Assembly: GCF_947623445.1 (NCBI RefSeq)
Contig: NC_135247.1
Location: 18,354,501-18,418,500, forward strand
Source: Clavelina lepadiformis
Taxonomy: Eukaryota > Chordata > Ascidiacea > Aplousobranchia > Clavelinidae
Reading direction: 5' to 3'
Length of the DNA: 64,000 nt
How positions within the stretch are numbered: position 1 is the first letter of the stretch; every line of letters begins with the position of its first letter. Positions 25,019 to 37,000 of the stretch are shown piece by piece. The notes beneath the pieces are model-generated. The model had not been told where the DNA came from and searched no databases. It was given only the letters and a program-made list of their open reading frames with translations. The translations under genes were made by a program, and so were the position numbers.

Positions 25019-28000
25019 ATGGGAAGGGAGCTGTGGAGAGATTGTGTTCATTGGCTGGGAGAAACTGGAGTTTTACCAAGGGACCATAAAACAACGTATC
25101 GGGATGCCCAGGTTTTCGATTTGGCTCAGACTCTTCGTGACGGGGTTGTTCTCTGCAATCTTCTCAATGCGATCAATCCAGGTGCCGTAGATTTTGGTCA
25201 TGTAAACACCAGACCTCAGATGTTAAAGGTAAGCACATTTTTATAATTGAAGAACTGTAAAAATTTATTTTACCTGTATATGCATTTTATTAGAAATATT
25301 AATCATAAAGTGGAGATACAGTAGTTATCAATTTAGCAGAGAATATACAGTATATATACAGAAGTGGGTTGATGACTTGCCGCTCTTCATAAACTAGTCG
25401 CACTGTTGCCATCACCAGTTGCCACTGCTGTTTCATACCAAAATAAAAAGTTTCTTCGTGTTGCCACTTTTACTAGCACTAAGCAAAATTCAATAGTGAA
25501 TAAAGGCTAGCACATTTTTTAAGCAATGTTATTCTTAGGACAAAATTCCATTTTAAAATTTATTCTAAGCTTTTTGTTTCAAGCTTAACAAAGCTTTATT
25601 TTAAATAAACATTCCAATTTTGGAGTTTAACGAGCTTAGATGCATTCAAATTCTTAAATTTCACTACAGTTGCATAAAATTATGTTGTTTCTGTTGACTT
25701 AATTGTTGCTAGATTCACTAGAAGCTCATATGACCATGATATGAACTTTATGAGCAGAATACAAAATCCTTGTTTATTTATGCTTTAAAAATTTAATGTC
25801 ACTCTGACATTGTGTTAGGTTAAGAGCAGTTAGGACTTGATTGAGTAATACTGGCTCATGGAATTAATTCACTTTTCTTTCCTTCCAAGCTCACTATGGC
25901 TGATTGTCTGAATGATGTTTATACGGCATCTGTGTGGATGAAGTAAACCTGTTGTCATTTCTTGTTAAGTATCAGTCTTTATATTTTGTGTTTTAGTTTT
26001 TGTGCATTCAAAATCTCCGGACTGTGCTCTATTCCCTGCAAAATGTATTTAGAATAGCACAACAAGACCTCTTTCAACCCAATGATTTGTATGATATGAC
26101 CAATGTCAAACAGGTATATTGTCATGATCATGTTTATGATAATACACTTTTAGTTTCAGGCATTCGCTTCCTATCTCTGAACATTCTCTAAAATACTTTT
26201 TTTACCAAATCTCATGTGATTTTTTGTTTCAAGTCCCTTCTTCATGTGAATAAAAATAGCAGTGTTATCGTACAATCACGTCGTATTGTTGTTTCAGGTC
26301 TTAAAAACTCTTTCAGCGTTATCCCACCTGCCCATCTCAAGCTCAAAATTCAGGTATTTTGATATACAAGTTGTATTCAGGATTGATTTATAATGCGTTT
26401 TGAATTAATGTGATCTAAGTGGTCATAGTTATAGTTTTTGCAATCAGAATTTTGGTTACTTGGTTTCACGGCCCTATTTCCTGGTATATGCATTTTGAGG
26501 AAGTTGTATTGACGGGACGTTTCAAATCCCAGTTGCTCTACATATGGTAAACCAAATAAACCACTTGTCAGTTTCATCTTGTCTTGAACATAATTTTATT
26601 GTAGTTGTAGGTTGTACGAGAAGATTAAAGTTGTTGTCTTTGTCATGATTCAATGAATAATGGAAATACATTCTGTTTTGAATGCACCCCCTCTTAAACT
26701 AGCTCTGCTTGCAGGAAGTGATGTGATTAAGTGTTGCTCACACACACATTGTCTATATCTAATAAGTGCCCAAGAAATTTCACACAGTATTGTATATTTC
26801 TGTCTTTTGCTATTATCATTTTTGTAATGCTCGTATTCTCATGATTATTATTCCTCATTTCTGTGAGTTGATTAATGACCGAAATGTCAGACTCTGTTTG
26901 TGAACATTTTCCAAACATAACTTTAAAAATTTAATTTGTATACTGCACATGTCGCCTCCAGTGCAGTACATATGTATAATTACATCATTTATATTATTTC
27001 TATTAGGCCATTCCCGTTGGACACTGGTCAGCCGCATCGAAACTCGTTATACAAAAGCGAAGATGAAGAAGAAATATACAGGAACCTTCCGGACATGGCC
27101 AGGTTCATTTTTCTTCTTTGTATTGACTTTGTTTAATTTTGATCCTGATAGCTCACTGGAAAGGCATCGTGATGTAGAACATGGAAATTTCCGTTGTAGA
27201 AAGTTGTGTCCTGTATTTATTTGAAGAACTAGTATGCAAAAGAGTGCTTCCAAATTATATATGTTGGCAGTCTGACATGTTTGTAAATCAGCGTTCATAA
27301 ATTTTCAAGTAAAACAGATATTTTTTTCTTAAAGAGTTTATGGGTTTGTGGTAAAAATTAATGATTCTTCAGTCTGCCGAGGGTTTATTTGAGGTATCAA
27401 GCTCCTTTTTTATTATTTCTTTTATGGCTCCTTTTCAGGAACTTTGCTTAAATTTCTTTCAGTTTAATCTGTTTGCTACAGCTTGATCAAGCTACAGAGT
27501 GCTTTAATGTGAGGAAACACACTGCTTGACGTTAACTGTTATCAGCGTTTCCTTTCAAACTACTTTTACTTTCTGCTACTTCTTGGTTTGTCTAAATACT
27601 TTCTGTCTACATATGAAATGGAAGTATTTTTGATTTATCAAATAAAATCACCTTTTCTTTTTCTCCGAAACCATTGATTGCAACAACGGGTATAGTTGTG
27701 GGTAGAAAATATTTCATCTGTCAATGTTAATGAGGTGTTGATGTGAAAAATTATCCCTTGTGTGTTCTGGTATTCAATAAATTGACTGGGCCATTGATAT
27801 CGTTTGTATGGCAACTTGTCAGCTTTTCTTCCTCTGTCTGGTTGCGGTCACGCTTGACTGGTCGGTCACCCTTGTTAAATCCATGTTATGTTCCAAACAC
27901 GTTTCAGATGTTAAATGAAGTGTTAAATCTTTACACTAACCTTTTGTAAACGAGCCTTTCGTTGTAGACTGTGACAAGCTACTGCAATTATATAGCACAT

Positions 28001-31000
28001 TAAAGATTGTAAGTAGTTAATCCTACCACGGGTTTGATGCACTTGTGATTTCAAACATGTTTGTTGATGTTTGGTATCTGTGCTAGTTCTGGTTTTGCAA
28101 TTTTTGCTTCACCAAACACACACGAGTATTTTCTTCGGTTATTTTTAGGAAGCGGGTGTTGTCACAGAGTTTCAATAATCTGGAAATATGTGTTCTTTGT
28201 AATTTTACGACTTCTTTTAGACATATCTGTTTATAAATAAACAAACGGTAACGTGTATAAATCTGGTCATAGCGAACGAGAGCTGGTAGATGAAGAAGAA
28301 GATCTCTATGATTGTGTCCCGGCTGAAGATAGGGAGGAAGGAATTTATGGATCGTTGATCGCTTTCAAACCTCAGTCAGCTTCAGCACCCACGGTGGGTA
28401 CTCGCTGTGTGAAATATTCTTCTCTGTTACTAACTACCTACATTGAAATCTAAACTATTGTGTTAGACCTTGTTTGGTAAGATTGCGGCTATGCTATAAA
28501 ATTTTTATTTGTTTTAAATAAAATTTGCTTGTCTACTGCTTGTTACAATAGAAACAGTTTTGTTGAATTGGTATTTGATATTGTGGTAAGAGGGAAGCTT
28601 AATTGCACTTTAAGCAGCTCATCTCACCTATAAGCAGACCACCTTATTGGTGTCTTGTCATCAGTTTGTAATTGTTGAGTCATAGTCATCTTACAAGCGT
28701 TCATCCATATAAATGGCCAAAACTGACTTAATCACATGCTTTGATATAGAACACCTTATGCATTGCTAGGAGGAGACTGATAATGCCAAGTTTAATAAAG
28801 TTCCACTGACTTGTGCTATATTTTCTTGCCCCTTTATGATTTTTAGTTTGATGTTGATGGTATTCCTTTGTTGCCAGAGCAAGAGATCATTTTGCATAAA
28901 TGAGATTGCCGAGACAGAGAGCAACTATGTCCAACATCTCGAAATGATGTTGAAAAAGTTTGTGGAACCACTTCGCAAAGTTCTCGAGCCGAAGGACATC
29001 AAAATCATATTTATCAATTACGATGTGAGTTTAAGTTAACTTTCGTTGCTCATTGTCTTTGATTGCTTATAACGAAAAATATCTTTCTGGTGCGTGTTTA
29101 TATGATTTCTGTGTGTTCTCAGCAACTTCTTCCGGTCCATCAAGATTTTTTGAAAAGTATTCAAAAAGAAAAAGCAGAAAATTCAGGAAAAATGAGCCAA
29201 GCTTTCTTGAGTTTTAAAGTAAGATTTCTTTGCTTAAATGGTTCAAACTAAAAATGTGATGTAGTTGCCAACATTGTATCAAAGACATCGATTGATTTTT
29301 TTCAATGCTTTAAAGAAATTTTTAGAACTAGATATCCTAAAACTTTTGTGTTTCCATTTAGGACCGATTCCTATTGTATGGAACGTACTGCAGTAGATTG
29401 ACAGATGCCCAGGAACATTTGAAGGAAGTGATGAGTGGAAACGAAAGCATAAAAATTGCCGTTGAAGTAATTCTTTGTTGACGTTAATTTGTGGTTTATT
29501 TCTTACATGATCTAAAAAATATGATGTAAAACTTGTAATAAGGCTAACACAGTCATTTGCAGAATTACCTACTAAGATAATGTTAAATTCTGTGCTGTCT
29601 GGTTGATACAAGGAAGCAAATTGTTACTCATGACATAGTGTTGTCAATTCATGAATCACTTGAAGCTAGTAACAGCATTTACTCAAGGATAGATCAACCC
29701 AAAGCCGTATAAGAATATTTGTATCACTTACTGTATGTTACCATTATCTTAAGATTTGGTTACCAAATTTAAACTGTTAAACCTTTCATGATATAATGAT
29801 ATTCAATTAACCTTTATGTATAAAAGCACGCGTGTGACCTGCTGTGTAGTTTTCATGCACATTAGCATATGAAATGCTTTTTTCATTGCACTAGCAGCAC
29901 TTGGTGCCCATTTCAATAGATATGGGAAGTTTATTGCCAAAAACTAATATGGTTGAGAAAACGTTGTTTTGGCGCAACAAAGCTTTGATTAATGTGTCCG
30001 TAACCTTGTCATCGAATGTAACTTTGCAGGTGTGAGGTGCTATACCCCACCTACGACAAACTGCACAGCAAACATACGCAATAGAAATGTCTGCAATAAA
30101 CAATTTTGGTAACATCTACATAACTATATTCACACCGGAATAAAACCACTACGCAATAGAGGGCAGGACACAGATTAAGATTTGCCGGTAATTCCAACAA
30201 TTCTCTATATTTTTAAGAGTTTGGAAATTAGCATTGAATGAATTTGAAAAAAAAATTTCCAAAAATTTGTGCTTAAATGTATTGTTATTGTATTTGTTCT
30301 TATTTATACTTATCACGGAGTTTGGTTTATTCCTGTGCCTGGATTGAAGACTCACAAATTTTCTCTCAAACGTATTCCATTTTTCGCATTAAAATGTCTG
30401 GGTATGTATCGAAATCAATCACTCTGCTGACCTCTGTCTTAAGAGCAGAGTTGTAAACAATTCATTCGTTTCTTACACAAGTCAAGCCAATGACTCGACT
30501 CATTGCAACACTGCGTGTTAGCAAAAGTTTTAACCTCATTTCACAACTTTGTAAACTTGCGCAGAATTGCCAGAACAAAGCGAATCCGAGCAAGTTCAGG
30601 CTTCGTGAGCTGCTCTGTGTCCCCATGCAGAGAATATTGAAGTACCACCTCCTGGTCAAGGTGAAAATAAACATCTGCTCATGATATGTGATTATATCTG
30701 GGAACCTGTTGCTATTTTAACACTGTGTGTGCATCTTAATTCCTTCATGTGTTTGCAGGAATTGAACAAAAACACAAACGACAGCCACAATGATAAGTCG
30801 GACCTTGCAAAGGCACTTGATGCAATGCAGGTTTGTTCGGGCTTTTCCTCAATGTTATTGCATTCAAACATGAGTAATTCATTACACAGTATATGAGTAA
30901 CTGCCGACTTACTGTAGACTTCATAGCACGTTGTTGTGAGCGGTGTACCCACAAATCCTAGTTCATTGCTTATGATGTCATAATGTATCTTCTACATAGG

Positions 31001-34000
31001 AACTTTCTAAATATGTCAATGAAGTGAAGCGTGACAGCGAAATGGTGGTCACTATAAATCAGTTTGAAAGTTGTCTCCTCGATTACACCATGGTAGGTTA
31101 TGAATGATAGATATGAAGCAGTGGCAAAAGGTAATCCCACTGCAAGTAACTTGCTGTTCTCATGTTTTTGTGCAACATTTTAATGTTCCTAGCGCCCAGT
31201 GTTGCGACATATGATCTCTTAGGATATATCTTTGTATTTGAATTTAATTTCTTGACATCCAAGTTGGTTTGTTATAAAGCAACTTCCCCTGCACACATAC
31301 GGCCATTTGCTGAAGGATGGTGAACTGAAGGTGAAGAACTCGTCTGATCGAAACTCAAAGTCAAGATTTACGATGCTCTTCGACCAAGCCATCTTTATGA
31401 CGAGCGAAAAGGTTTGCACATTGACCGTTTAATTATTGTTTTGAATAAATTGCATATTGTTCGTTTATTATGTGTTTGTTGATTCAGAATGGAATGTACA
31501 AACTGAAGGACTTGGTTAGGCTGGAAGACTACACATTGGACGAGATGCCACAGAGCAAAGCCAATAAGGTGTTGATTGTTACGGTGAAAAGTTCTAAGTT
31601 TATGAATTGTTTGTCGTGTAAATATTTCATGCTAGTAAGTCACACAGTACAAGTTTATTGTGACGTAACAGTGCTTGTGCACGATAATTACTCCCTTGTA
31701 GCTGGTAAAAGTCATTGGTGATTTCCAAATTATTGAAATTCCACCAATTATGTGTCTTGATTCTCACACTGAGCCTAGTTGTATTATCAAGTATTGGTGA
31801 AATAGAATTGCTCAAAGCAACTAGAAATAACATACGTGCTGACATGACCTTCGCTCGTTCTCCTCTGAGTAGTGTCACGTCATGATTGGTTTCATGATTA
31901 TTATCATGACTCATGAGTAATCATGTGATTTTTGATTTGTTAGTGGTCTTGGAACTTCAGTTTAACCGCAACAAAATATGGGAGTTCGCTTACACTTTAT
32001 ACCAAGAACCAGCTGGATAAAGCAAAGTGGTTGGAGAACATAAAGTCAGCTTAGTGAGTCGTTCATTGCATATCACTCTGGTATATTTCGCTTCAAACCT
32101 AGACCGGTGTCAACTCACTTCTAAAGAGATCTTTCTTAATGTACAATTTTCATGTCTTAGTTTTAACTGTAGTTTTGCTCATTTACATTTCAACATTGTT
32201 CGTTCAGCGACAATATCAAACCGCTGTCACTGAAGAGCAAACCCCACTCATTCCGCATGCACACCTTTAAGGACGCCACCTACTGTGACAACTGCAACAA
32301 GTTATTGCTAGGGAGCTTTTTTCAAGGCTACTTTTGCGAACGTACGTGAACTTGTGTCGTCTTTGTCAACTAACACGGTCAAGGCTATTGACTCATGATA
32401 TCACAGTAGACTTGCTTTGGCCCAGTATCTCTGTACTCTAGGTTTTGCTTATCATGATCACCTTTGGACCAGACCACTTGCGTCATAATATCCAAATGGT
32501 CAAACAACCTGAAAGCTGCTATAATACTGTTTGACCACACCAGGATCGAACAACTATGCACAAAATGACAACAAACATCGAATTCGTCATAATTTGTTTC
32601 ATTTACATTTAACAGCAATATTAAAGTCAATGTTAGTATTAGAATTGAGAAAACATGTGTCACAATTGTCAATGCAAAACTTGAGAGAAAAGTTTGAATA
32701 AGTGATCATAAATATCTGAAGACTGGTTACTGTAAACGGAAAATTTTACATGGCAATATTCGGGACCTTACCAAAATGGACATATAAAGCGGGTGGTCAT
32801 ATTAAGCGGATTCTACTGTATTGTGGTTTTCAGACTGTACCCTATCTAGTGTCATTACCTGTTTACGTGTTACTGATTATTCAGGAACCAACTTGAAATG
32901 CCACAAGCTATGTTTGGCCGAAATGTGGAGGAAGATCGAGAATCACGGTGAGTTGGCAATGAGCATGAGCTTGCAGAGAACCGTTTGCATTTCAAAGTAG
33001 ACCAACTTCAATTGCGTCTAAACACTCCTCAAAGTGAACTTTCACAGACATAAACACTCTGGTTCACCGGCTTATGCTATTGGCACGTGCTGGTGTTTAC
33101 TACTATGAGACAACTTTAATTAACTCTGTCTGTGTTGTTTGTGCAAGCTTGCCCTCGTCCCACATAGCACTAACTGCCATGTGCTTCCATAATTTATTCA
33201 TTTTCACTTTCAGCTTAAAGCAAATAAATCATATTTCTGTCGGAATACCTGCCGAGAGGCTTCATCTATATAAAAGTTTTAACTCACACACTTTCAACAT
33301 AAGCAGAGTTTTTATTTGGCAGCCTTGGTTATTTTTATTCAAGTTTATTTTGGGAAGGAAGGCTGTGAAATGTAGCCAAGTTAGGCTATTTAATGATAGG
33401 TTGTTACAATGGACTTGATACAAGGCAGCAAGAAAATACTTTGCATAACTTCACATGATTACAATATCCTTAATAGCACGCTATTGTTTACAGTATACAG
33501 CTTTTTGCCACAAGGTCTGGTGGAACTTTCAAGGCGTGGACTTATTTGTCAAGATCACTTGCTCTAACTTGTCTGACCTCAGTTAAGAACATGTTTAAGC
33601 CACAAATTGGCTTTCTGGTTGTGCCCATAAGGTCGAAAATATTATTGAGAACAACAAGATAGAGAATGGCAACACTAAGAATGACAGGATAAACAGTTGT
33701 TCTACAGCTTATTTTGAATTAGACAGAAAGCACAACAAGTTTTTGTTGAAGATATTTTGAAAAGCTCTGTCCATTGGTTTAAGAAAGTGCAAATGATCCT
33801 GTCTATTGTCAGCAATTTATATCATTTTTGTGCAGAATAGGTTGGTGTGGTTCAATGTCTGCTAAGATAGTTACAAAGAGATCTTAGGCTGAGGGAGTTT
33901 AGATGGACTAAACATGCCAAAGGAAACCACAGCCGCAATCTGACCACATATTGGTGAGATACGGCAAAGGGATTATTCTACTGCCTAAGGCTCTTCACTT

Positions 34001-37000
34001 CTCCATATCATTCACATAAGCTATAGTTCCCTTCTTCATGCTTCTAACGGTTACTTTTGGACATAAACCCGATTCGAAATTGTTGCAGTATTTTAAGTTA
34101 AACCGCTGTGGAACAAAAACTTAAAGATGTTTATAAAAATGTGATGTCTTTTAAACTTTTTATATTTATTAATGTATACTCCGAAAGCCAACCCAAACAA
34201 TTTTGTGCATGTGGACCAGGTACCAGTAAGTCATCTTATTCATATTTTTGTTATTGTTTTAGAGGCTCCAGCACCATCCACAGTGAGTTGATACATATTT
34301 TACGTTTAACACATGCTTATTACTCATCTAAAAAAAATAAAGAAAACATGCTCATGAATAGATTTCTTAATTGACATTTTTGAAGATTATTGCAACCAAT
34401 AAAAGTAACTTCAATGCTGCATAACAATGCACAGTAATTGAGGTTCCATGATTTATTAATTTTTAATCTTTTCATAATCCTTTAGCGTGGACGACCACAA
34501 CCGCTGGTACCTGCCCATTCATCTGCTGGATGTAAGTATTTAGTATTCTAATGAGATATAAGCTACTGAGCATAGGACGACCGTTTGAACCAAATGTTGG
34601 CAGTTGTAAGGTAGTTGCTGTCATGTTAACGCAGTTCTAAAATCCATCCAATAATGAGTTCTATCACATGTTTAAGATATTTTTTCTTTTGTTGTCACGA
34701 AAGGCTTCAAATACTTTCTTCTCATTTGATGTATACTTTAAACTCGTATACTTTTCTGTTGTCAGTTCAATGCAAAGCTCATCGTGACTACAATGGCTTC
34801 CCCTCCTTCCCTTCATCGCCAGGGGCATACCACCTAAGATTCCAGACCGGTGAGCACATTGAGGTCGACGAGAAGGTGAACTCTGAGTGGTGGTTGGTGA
34901 GTATGATATGATATGATATGATATGATATGATGAGTCATATGATTTCCAGTTGTAATTTCTGTCAGGGCTTTGATTACCGATCACGGACACCAAGTTAAA
35001 TGTGATAACAATTTAAAGAAAAAAACAGCCAGAAATAGAATTTTATAGTGTGCACACTGCACAGTGAGTGTCCGCTACTGCTGCTAGCTATATGGTCATA
35101 AACTCTACTGTTTCTCTTGTGTGTTACAGGGTCACACCATAATGCAATTGGACAGACAGGGTTATTTTCCTGCATCGTATGTTCACCCATTGGTAGGAAA
35201 TAGAAATCTAAAATTAAACGTACAGTTATCAGAACTTTTAACACAGACATCAGTGGACATTACCGTCGTTGCACGTTAAACAGTGCTGGTTAAGCATTGG
35301 TCGATGTACTGTAGCTTAAACTTTCAATTTTGCCAACTTTATCATGGAATTTGTTCGATGTAAAGCCAAGTGGTACTAACTGTTTAAGCACAAAGATTTT
35401 TACTTAAGTTGATCCTTTCATTTAAACTTTAAACATTTTCAATTTAGCTCATGTCTGAAAATAAGACTTGCGGTTTTCCACTTATGTCTGTCTTAAACCT
35501 CTACATGGAATTTCAGGGCTGCAGAATTGTTAAGACTTTTCTTCACCAGGGAAATGCAGAAGGGTGTTAAAATTATAATTTCCAAAATTTCTGTTCAAAT
35601 TATGTCTGCATTTGCAATTTTTTTCCCATTCAATAGTGTCGTTTGATTTCCAATTCTTGCAATATTTGTTAGCTTGGTCACCAGAGTTGTTAACTTTCTG
35701 CATTCCTGGTTTTCAGAGGTTACACCTTTTATAACTGAAGTTGATGTAGTGAATGATAAACCTATCCTTTGTTCTATCTCTGCCAAACTTACTTCATCTT
35801 TTTGAGAAACTTTGTCTGGTTTTATAGTCTGTACTTTGCCAGTATAACAACCAACTCAAGCTCTCACCTTCGTCACCAGAACCCACAAAGTTTAACCCAC
35901 CTGCCTTTACCGTATAATTTAACCCTTTTTTCACAATTGCCTCGACGTAAACTTTCACGTTATTTCATAAAAATAACCTAATTGCTTGCTACCAGGACAC
36001 CAGTAAGCCATGGAAGTCGAGTAAAGGGAACTATTACCCCATGAGACCCATACCATTCACCCCCACTGTGGGGGATCACCCCAGCAATTTGGCCGACTCC
36101 TTTACTTCCTTGGAAGATGCTCCATGGTGGGTAAAAGGCTTCCAGCTCAAAGATCATGACGGCAGTATTTTGGTTCGGGTGTCCTTACGTTGTCGTCATG
36201 ATCTGGCTGTTTCTAGTCATGGGATTTAGAATGGTTAACCGCCCATCGTTACGGGATGCGGTTAACCATTTTAAATGTGATTTTTATGTTGTTTTAGTTT
36301 TACTAATTCGCCGTTTTCTTTGTTTTTTGTCTTTTGTCACATCTTCATCATACATACACCAATTGGACACTACACAGGAAAACTCTAACACAAACAGTCC
36401 ACGACCCAGGTTACCCAAGCGAACTATCGAAGGCAGTAATTACTTATACGATGTCCCTCTTCCAATGTTGTCCACACCAGCCCAACTGGAACAGTATTAC
36501 TGGTAGACTGCATGTACTTGTAGTTTGGAGAACTTAACCCTGTAGTGCACACCACAGAATCCATGACATTCTGATTCCAGTACACATGAACTAAGTTAAA
36601 TCTAGATGAATAAATCACAGTGCGACATGTATCATGAATCCCTCAGCTAATGGTGTGAATTTACTAACAAATGCCACCGCCTTGCATACAATGCCACACA
36701 CACTTGTAACTAGCCTACAATAGCATATATCAGGGGTGGGCAAACTTGTTCAATGAAAGAGTCACTTGCGGAAAAATATAAACACTAGCGAGCCGCAAAA
36801 TCAGTAATGATTGTCAATTTGGTTATTATATTATTAGTAGTCATTTTGGGATATTACTTTTTAGCTAGAAGACCCATAAAAAACATGTCGGCGAGGCGCA
36901 CTTTGACAACCTTTGCCATAGAGTATAGAATCTATACCTGAAAACAATGTCGGATTCAATGTCTAGTGTTACGTCGTAAACGAAATGCTGGCCTAAATAA

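Noticed and set aside
30487..30564. Earlier start for VAV exon 9
   Set aside because: It would add 26 residues that break an otherwise gap-free match of the DH domain to VAV1.
36156..36506. 116-codon frame in VAV intron 21
   Set aside because: It continues past a clear exon donor at 36126 in a different frame; the intron donor and the next SH2 exon fit VAV precisely.
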